From Anodontia alba (lineage: Eukaryota > Mollusca > Bivalvia > Lucinida > Lucinidae), in assembly GCA_964016985.1 (NCBI GenBank), contig OZ024831.1, forward strand, positions 26,269,631 through 26,333,630: 64,000 bases of DNA. The letters run 5' to 3'. A program made the position numbers and the translations under genes. Below, in pieces: positions 56,689-64,000 of the stretch; position 1 is the first letter of the stretch; every line of letters starts with the position of its first letter. The notes below the pieces were generated by a model, which was not told where the DNA came from, searched no databases, and worked only from the letters and a program-made list of their open reading frames with translations.

Positions 56689-57258
56689 CTTTGACTTTGT
56701 AGAGTTCCTTTTAAATCATATTCATTTTTGCCTCATGTATATATAAGCCTGCTTTAGTGGCGTTAATTTATTTTAATTTTAGTTTACTTTTTAACATGCC
56801 TCCAACATTCGTCTGTCATAATGCAATGTTTCCAGTGGTATGAATTTCGATACTAAAGTCCCAAAAAGAAAATTAAAATGGACAAAATAAGTCAAAGCAG
56901 AGATTCAACATACCTGGAAAAAATACGAAGAAAACTTCCATTAGACACACACCCACTCATTACTAGTATCTTATTGTCTCCCAAATTTCGAGGTATATGA
57001 AGCTATATATATGTGCAGTCATAAACCAATTGGTTAGCGTATGTCCACGATTACGGTACCTACGAATACATGACACCAAATCTTGTTACAACCTGATAGC
57101 ATTCAATGAGGTATAAAGAAAGGTTATCTTAATTTACAACAAGAATAATTATTCTCCGTAGATATTGATTGCAAGTCATACTAAAATGCTAGGCTTTGCA
57201 GAGATTAGAGAAATAACTGTGCAATTTCACCAGGGACATCGAATATACTACGACAACA
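56689..57258. other. No recognisable feature
   Basis: AT-rich DNA without a supported frame or repeat. Confidence 0.4.
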
Positions 57259-57474
57259 TTAACTCTTAAAGCGCTAAACAAAATTGTAGCAGAAGACAAT
57301 CTAATCTATATTTCAGTGAAAATAAGACTTCTCATGAAATGCCGTCATTTTTCTAGGCAGACGATTCACATGAAACGCCATGTTTTGCCATTTCTGAAAA
57401 AAATACTACTGCTAATAATAATAATGATAGTAATAATAATGTGTGCTGCAGCTGATTAGCACTTTAAGGGCTAA
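57259..57474. mobile_element. Family J element with AAT microsatellite
   Basis: Ends TTAACTCTTAAAGCGCTAAA and GATTAGCACTTTAAGGGCTAA. The hairpin arms around CAGACGATTCACATGAAA are diverged; (TAA)n is expanded at 57413-57440. Confidence 0.8.
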
Positions 57475-57734
57475 TCTTACAAAACGCATTATGCGCAGTT
57501 ATTTTCATTTGATATTCAAGTGAACATGTGTTTGCAAAATGCGCAGATCCAGATCATCATGTGCAACTGCACATCCTATTGATAGCCTTTTTTTCTTCCT
57601 TCGTATAATCCGCTGCATCCAATGTTTCTGTAAACAGACAACAAAGGCACTAATCATGTTGTGCGGAAACGCGCATTGACCTAGACCTTCCCTGTCCACC
57701 TATAGTCCGAAAACATAATAAATACGAGCCATCT

Positions 57735-57976
57735 TATCACGAAAAAATACCTATATAATTTTGACCCCCTTGAACCTCACTTTTATATTGTAAAACTGGG
57801 GTTTACAGGGGTAAACATTATTTTTCTTATTTCTGCTCATAAACATAGATTGTGGGCTAATGAGAACCCACAATCTATGTTTTGAGCAGAAATATGAAAA
57901 AATATCAGAATCTTTATCTGAAAACTTTCAGTTTTTGGCGGTGACATTTTCAATATATTTTAATGTTTTCGTAATG
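57735..57976 (-). mobile_element. Family A MITE, palindrome collapsed
   Basis: Left TIR TATCACGAAAAAATACCTAT, right TIR truncated to GTTTTCGTAATG. The hairpin is reduced to TTGTGGGCTAATGAGAACCC. Confidence 0.9.
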
Positions 57977-58190
57977 TCATGAGAAAACCAATAAGATGGC
58001 ATGTGCGCCTAGCGAAGACTCAGATCAGCCTGGGCATCCGCCCAGTCTGATCAGAATCTTCGCTGTCCAGCATGAAGACAACTTGGGTCCTTAGCTATCC
58101 ATTGAGGGCGCAGTGAAGATCAGACTGGGCAGATGTCCAGGTTGATCTGTCTTCACTGGGCGCACATGCTATTTTGTTGGTTTTGTCATG
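57977..58190. repeat. Family E, paired hairpins, abutting family A
   Basis: Outer TGTCATGAGAAAACCAATAA and TTTTGTTGGTTTTGTCATG. Inner hairpins with GCGCCTAGCGAAGACTCAGA and the altered core TGGGCATCCGCCCA. It begins at the last base of the neighbouring family A copy. Confidence 0.88.
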
Positions 58191-58660
58191 CGGTGTCTCA
58201 TTTTCCCATTGCGTGCATATGTTTTGAAAGATGTGCTTTTGAATAATACGTAACGTTTTCTTCTAGTGAGAGCATGGTAGATGGAACGGCTCAAGTGAGC
58301 AGAACTTGATAGTACTGACATGTTCGTTTCATGCAACATGTTAGACTGAACAGGTCAAGGGAACACAATACGACATGAAAAGGGTAGAAAGGTGGAGAAG
58401 GATGAGGGAGGTAATTTTGTGACTTCTCCTTTCAGTACAACAAACAAAGGGGAGTAAACTCTTACATATTTTTTTGTGGATAGGGTACACTGAAATTATA
58501 ATGATTTGACCGGTTCATGCGCAATAAATACTCTCATAGATTTCTCAGAAAATATGATTTGATTGATTCAAACGCACAAACAATATTTCTATTCCTCTTA
58601 ACATATTTCTAGTCCTCTTAAATAGGATTAATTGAAAATATGCTAATCAGAGCAGCAATG

Positions 58661-58953
58661 TATCACAAAAACACACCTATATAGTTTTGACCCCTTTAAC
58701 CCCTATACAGTAAAACTGAGGTTTACAGGGGTATACATTAGTTTTCTTATTTCTGTTCAAGAACATAGATTGTGGGTACTTGTTAGAACCGCCTCGCTGA
58801 GGCGGTTCTAACAAAGCGAGGCGGTTCTAACAAGTACCCACATTCTATGTTTTGAGTAGAAATATGAAAACTACCAGAAGTTTTCATCTGTAAGTTTTCA
58901 TTTTTTTGGTGGCAAAATTCTCAATATATTTGAATAGGCGTGTTTTCGTAAAG
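58661..58953 (-). mobile_element. Family A MITE, hairpin arm duplicated
   Basis: Complete copy whose centre carries an extra arm: GAGGCGGTTCTAACAA occurs twice in tandem after the left arm. Confidence 0.93.
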
Positions 58954-59162
58954 ATATTTTTTTGTCGACTCGCATACAGTATTCTGTGGAATTTCTCGTT
59001 TTCTTCAGACCAACATCGTGTTTAAGCCACAAAGACATGGCATATATGGTACTAATAAAGATTAAAGGTTATAAACTTATTTAGTTCAATAAGACTCCTG
59101 ATAAACGGGAGAGGAAGACAAATACAGAGTTACATAGGAACCCTCCAAATAAAAACCGACCT

Positions 59163-59333
59163 TATGGCGTATGCGCCACCATAGACTCAGATTAGACTGC
59201 GCATTCACGCAATCTGATCAAAGTTTACGCCGTTCGTTAATAATACGCTTAGCGACCTGCATAGACTCAGATCAGACTGCGCATCTGCGCAGTCTGATCT
59301 GTGCCTACGCAGGTCGTATAGGTCATAATGCCG
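59163..59333. repeat. Family E, paired hairpins
   Basis: First hairpin CACCATAGACTCAGATTAGA (degraded). Second at 59253-59316: CGACCTGCATAGACTCAGAT and near-perfect complement. Confidence 0.85.
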
Positions 59334-59630
59334 TTTTCAGTCTGGACGCGATCAATTTATATTAGTTAATTGCCGCGTAAACGAAGCTCCATGAATTTTA
59401 TTCAGCGGATGATATCCTTGATTCCTTACTTTATTGTAGGCGGTATATACATGGACAGGCTAAAATTGTCTCCTCACGAAACTGGTATTAACATGTTCAT
59501 TAGTCGATCAGGGAAACTGATCAGAGTAAATGTTGTTAAAAGTTTACGGTAAAAATGTAGGAAGACGATATCTTGAAATATTTGCCTAATCTTTTCGAGA
59601 AATAAGGTTCGCCATTTTCTGGAAACTGAC

Positions 59631-59937
59631 TTTGTTTGTGTCGAGGTTTTACGGCCCAGTCAACCCAATGGGGTCATATCGAGCGCGGTCAGTTTACCTA
59701 ACCACACGTTTACTGGGCAGGCTTAGTCCTCTAAGCGGTTAACCAGTATTGTGCACATTCTTTCGCCAGAAACTGACAACTGCCCTTCTTGAATCAGCGG
59801 AAGGAAGAGAATGACCGTAGAAAATATTTCACGATCAATCTCTACGAAAGCATGTTGCCGACCTCGGCGGGGGTTGAACCCGCGACCTCCTGGTGTCTGG
59901 TCGGACGGCGCATCCACATGAGCCACCGAGACCGGCT
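59631..59937 (-). mobile_element. SINE H, full-length copy with 14-bp TSD
   Basis: Minus strand: head GCCGGTCTCGGTGGCTCATG with A box TGGCTCATGTGG (59914-59925) and a good B box GGTTCAACCC (59871-59880). The body and CGTAAAACCTCGACACAAAC tail match the 40358 copy. Flanks CTGGAAACTGACTT and CTGGAAATTGACTT differ at one base. The better B box makes this the more plausible RNA polymerase III template of the two. Confidence 0.93.
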
Positions 59938-60004
59938 GGAAATTGACTTCTGACTTCTGATACAATATACGTCAAATGTAAACCCTCAGTCCGAGTAAAA
60001 TCAT

Positions 60005-60090
60005 GACACACATACACGCGCATACACACACGCACACACACACGCACGCACGCGCGCGCGCACACACTTTATTAAAGAGCAGAGCAGAGC

Positions 60091-60135
<45 letters not shown>
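60005..60135. repeat. (CA/CG)n and (GA)n microsatellites
   Basis: Alternating CA/CG run 60005-60067, then a GA run 60095-60134. Confidence 0.95.
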
Positions 60136-60137
<2 letters not shown>

Positions 60138-60969
60138 GGAGATTTGGACAGACTTGACCAATGAATGTTCGGGTAAAGCCAGTAAGTGTTATCAGGGTCT
60201 ATACTGTCCACTCACGTAAACGTTCTTTGAGCAAATGGACCGTTAGCAGGCTGTGGTGATGAACCGGCTAATCTGACATTATTTTGTTTATTGGTAGATC
60301 GTTATAAAGTTTATAAGACCCAAAGCCGTTGCAATATTTATATTGTAAAGTGATTAGCATTAATTCACCACAAAACAGGGGAGCATAATTACAAAATTTG
60401 CATGATAAAATGCGACTGTTTTAATGGCTTACAGCTCGAAATTTTTAAAACACGTTAACGAATTGGCAATCTGCATGTGTCCAGTGCTACTTTCGATGAC
60501 TACAAACATACTGATAATTTGTGATACGGTTTGCAAGGACTTTCTTGGTAAATCAGACATTATTAGAAAAAAAAGAACGAAAAAAAAAAAACAAAAAAAA
60601 AACCCTAAATGAAAATGAAAAATGGGTGAACTGTTTTTCGAGAAGACGTGTTGTCTCACTCAGCGGATTCATAGGCTCATCAGAGGCAAAGCAAACTGAA
60701 TTTCAAATCAAAGGTAAAACAGCAAGTATCTAAGAGTCAGGGACCAGTGGGTAAATTTTAGCTAACCCTAGATGTACAGCTAAATTTGTTACTGAAAGAA
60801 AGCTTGTACAATAAGGTACTTATATAAAACCACTGCATGAATTCCGTTTCGGTTATAACAAGGAAGTGTCTACGCAGTGTCGGTTCCAAGTATTAAAATA
60901 ATTGTTAATTCGGACTATTCTCATTTTAAAAGGAAAACCATGCTCAGACTGAAAATAAAATGAGATTGT
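60136..60969. other. No host gene recognised
   Basis: AT-rich; an A-rich tract lies at 60566-60602. Frames here have no recognisable domain. Confidence 0.4.
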
Positions 60970-61239
60970 CGTTATGAAAACACGCCTGTTCAAATATATT
61001 GAAAATTTTACAACCAAAAAAGATAAAAAAAATTCTGATTTTTTTTTCATATTTCTGCTCAAAACATAGATTGTGGGTACTTGTTAGAACCGCCTCGGCA
61101 AGGCGGTTCTAAAGAGTAACCACAATTTATGTTTGTTAGCAAAATAAGAAAAATAATGTATACCCCTGTAAACCCCAGTTTTACTATATAAAAGTGGGGT
61201 TTAAGGGGGTCAAAATTATATAGGCATGTTTTCGTGATG
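60970..61239 (+). mobile_element. Family A MITE
   Basis: TIRs CGTTATGAAAACACGCCTGT and ...GTTTTCGTGATG; palindrome intact with one arm mismatch. Confidence 0.95.
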
Positions 61240-62140
61240 CTACTGCGCATGTATCACATGAGGGTATATGGAGCAATTTCTTAAATCCGTAGGAAGATAC
61301 TTTCTTTTCTTCCCAAGATTAATAATAACGTTTCGTTCTGAATATGGTTTGAACAATTTTCTTTGTCATTATGCAAATATAGATTAACGCTAAAGATAGT
61401 TCAGTTGTACATCTAATATGGCCGAAAGGATTAATATTGAAGGAAACACAGGTTTAGAAAATTTCACATTTCTGTTTTTAATGATACGGTTGAATTTGTA
61501 GCAAACATTTCTTGGTCATTTGTTCTTAAAATTTATGAAATGCATCATAAAAATGCATACATTTTGCCGAAATGCAATTCATTTTTAATTGCTATACTGT
61601 ATTCTCGTATTAATTAATGTCCAGCCATTTTATAAACGAACATCAGCTGAATAATACTGATTCCGGTCAAGGTACGATGGCATTCTTTTAAGGTTCGCCA
61701 CCTTGGTTCTCTGGCTAAAATGAATGCAAAGCAAGCGTCTGTCGGAATGCTAGGTTTAATCGCGACCAAAGTTTTGGAAAGCTAAAACTTGAACAGTGTA
61801 TTTTGTCAGACGAAATGCATAATTTGTAATTTAGTTTGTTATTTTTGCACAAAAAGATATCTTGTGAGCACTCACTAGTGACAAGTGAATTCCAATGCGT
61901 TCTCATTAAAAATAGTTTGGTGCATAAAGCTCTATTTACAAATATTAGCAGAATACTATTGCTTACAAGAGGAGACATGATGACAGAATACAAAAATTAA
62001 TAAAATGTGAATAATTAAATAATCTCTCCAAAATATGAATGAGAAAATAATTGTATTTTAAAGAAAATCAAACATGTTGATTTTATAGTGTCTGTAATTA
62101 TATATCGTTCGTATGTCATTACTGACAATGACCAGTCCTA
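61240..62140. other. No recognisable feature
   Basis: AT-rich DNA between a family A copy and the LINE 3' end. A 92-codon minus frame (61715-61993) has no recognisable motif. Confidence 0.4.
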
Positions 62141-62160
62141 ATCAACTGTGTGATGTGTTA

Positions 62161-64000
62161 TTATTTGTGCGTTCTAAGAAGGCTGATGAGACCAATCTTA
62201 GCTCTAAACTGCCTGTTGCAGATAGAACAAGAGAGGTCTGAGGAAGAAAGCTCTGTTGGTGATGCCTTAGCTCTGGCTTTCCGCTGTGCACGTTTCTGTG
62301 CTTCGCTGATTCTTTTTGCTTCGTATTCACCAGCTTCCCTTCTTATGAGGCCTCGCTACTTTGTTCGATCCTGTGCAATCTGTTCCCACGACTCTAGTGG
62401 TATGTTGAAGTTTTTAAGGGAGCATTTGAGGGTTTCCTTGTAACGCTTCTTCTGACCACCATGGGAGCGGTTTCCAACTTGTAGTTCTACATAGAGGATT
62501 TTCTTTGGCAAGCGTTCATCAGGCATTCTGGTAACATGGCCTGTCCATCTTAACTGTGGCACTTTCAGAAGAGTATATACACTCTGCATCCCTGCACTTT
62601 TCCGGACTTCTGTGTCTGGAATCCTGCTTTGCCACTAGAAGTTTTCTAAGACAACTTGTATGGAAGTGGTTCAGTCTTTTGTCATGCCGTTGGTAAACTG
62701 TCCAAGTTTCGCATGCGTATAATAGTGATGGCAGCACCACGGATCTGTATACTTTCAGCTTTGTGTCAAGTCGGATTCCACTTCGGTTCCAAATACGTCC
62801 ACGTAGCCGGCTAAATGCTGCACTAGCTTTGGCAGTCCTGGCATTGACTTCATCATCAATGTGCACGACAAGGTAGGTGAACGCGTCTACCACTTGCAGT
62901 CGTTGACCTTTCACTGTGATGGTAGGCTTCTTGTAAGGCTTTCCAGGTGCTGGCTGACATACCACAGTCTTTTTAAGGCTGATTGTGAGTTCATAGCTGT
63001 CACATTTTGCATTTTCTCTTCTGTTGGAGCGCCCTTTGCCATGTCATCAGCAAAGAGGACTCATCTAGCACCTCTGTCTGCACCTTGGATTTAGCTTGCA
63101 ACCTTCTTAGGTTGAAACATTTCCCATCAAAGCGATACCTAATAGGTATACCACTGTCACCATCCTGAAAAGCATCTGTAAGCATGGCAGAAAACAACAT
63201 GCTGAACAGTATTGAAGCTAGTATACAGCCTTGCTTAACTCCATTTGCCACAGGGAATGGATCAGAAAACTCGCCATCATTTTGGACCCTTGTAAACATA
63301 CCATCATGGAACTGCCGCACCATTGCTATGAATTTGGCAGGACAGCCAAACTATGCAATAATTTTCCAAAGTCTCTCACGACTGGCTGTGTCAAATGCTT
63401 TGGTAAGGTCGACAAAGGCCACGTAGAGGTCCACATTCTGTTCCTGGCCTTTTTCTTGAAGCTGTCGTGCTGTAAAGATCATGTCTGTTGTTCCGCTGTC
63501 TTCCCTGAACATACTGGCTTTCTGGTAGAAGCCCTGACTGTTTAAGGTGTTCATTCAATCGATTCAGTAGGACCCTAGCAAGGATCGTCCCAGCCATTGA
63601 CAATAAAGAGATGCCTCGATGATTGTCACAGACGAGGATTCCCTTTTCTTTTGAATAGGTGGATAATTGTTGCATCCTTGATTTCTTGAGGGATGGTTTC
63701 TTTTCTCTATATAATGTGAAATAACTCTGTCAGTTTCTCTGCAACTGTAGGACCTTCTGCTTTGTAGATCTCTGCAGGTATTGTATCTGATCCTGGAGCC
63801 TTGCCAGATGACAGGAGTTTTATTGCTTTCACTCTTTCAGAGACGGTTGGGAACTCATCAAGCAGCGGATTACATTCCACCTGTGGTAGTCTGTTGATAG
63901 CTTCACCACTGATAGATGATGGTCGATTAAGGACACCATCAAAGTGTTCAGCCCATCTTTTCAAGATAGCTACTTTATCAGTCAGAAGATAAGTTCCATT
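62161..64000 (-). pseudogene. LINE reverse transcriptase ORF2, frameshifted, runs off the window
   Basis: The minus strand reads, from the right edge, NGTYLLTDKVAILKRWAEHF, then LLSSGKAPGSDTIPAEIYK (RT fingers). NHRGISLLSMAGTILARVL follows, then FVDLTKAFDT (motif A, catalytic Asp present) and NGVKQGCILASILFSMLFS (motif B). Motif C, FADD, is encoded at 63043-63054 but in a different frame from its neighbours. Then come KKTVVCQPAPGKP, YRSVVLPSLLYACETWTV and QLRWTGHVTRMPDERLPKK. The C-terminus is CSICNRQFRAKIGLISLLRT followed by HK and a TAA at 62161-62163. Several frameshifts and small deletions (for example before CDSYELT and in FTYL-VVHIDDE) inactivate it. Clade not determined; RTE-like is possible. 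Confidence 0.93.

Overview
This window looks like AT-rich intergenic DNA from an animal genome, most likely a marine invertebrate and, by repeat content, probably a bivalve mollusc. That placement is inferred; no species-diagnostic gene is present. I found no intact host protein-coding gene, rRNA, tRNA, CRISPR array or prokaryotic operon. Nearly every long open frame falls inside a repeat or a decayed retroelement.

The largest recognisable pieces are retroelement relics. A Penelope-like element (PLE) lies on the minus strand at about 24385-21658. Its reverse transcriptase (RT) and GIY-YIG endonuclease can be followed through three later MITE insertions. A plus-strand LINE relic (called LINE-I here) runs from 8345 to 9158 and resumes at 11096-11830. 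The gap holds a second, oppositely oriented LINE relic (LINE-II, 10108-11080). A further LINE-I fragment is at 25395-25720 (minus). A younger but frameshifted LINE enters from the right edge (64000 down to 62161, minus) and ends in a C2H2-like zinc finger. tRNA-derived SINEs occur at 40358, 59631, 5234 and 44055; three have clear target-site duplications (TSDs) and the 40358 copy an imperfect one. A second SINE type lies near 38755-38880.

Most of the remainder is non-autonomous, palindromic DNA. Family A has 18 copies of about 280 bp, with TIRs near CATTACGAAAACACGCCTAT and a central GC-rich hairpin. Families B, C and a small gap-rooted relative have pogo-like TIRs and TA ends. Family D carries a GCAAACAGTGTAGACC hairpin. 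Family E consists of paired hairpins with a CAGATCAGCCTGCGC core. Family F is a foldback element with 9-bp TSDs, consistent with MULEs. Families G, J, K, L and M are further foldback types. The same central hairpin appears inside elements with unrelated ends, so the hairpins behave like exchangeable cassettes.

A 50-bp satellite of roughly 5.5 kb fills 28970-34470. It contains an inverted block and several later insertions. Microsatellites, G-rich tracts and poly(A)/poly(T) runs are scattered throughout. The nesting gives a relative chronology: PLE, LINE-I, the satellite and family D elements are older, and families A and C inserted into them later.
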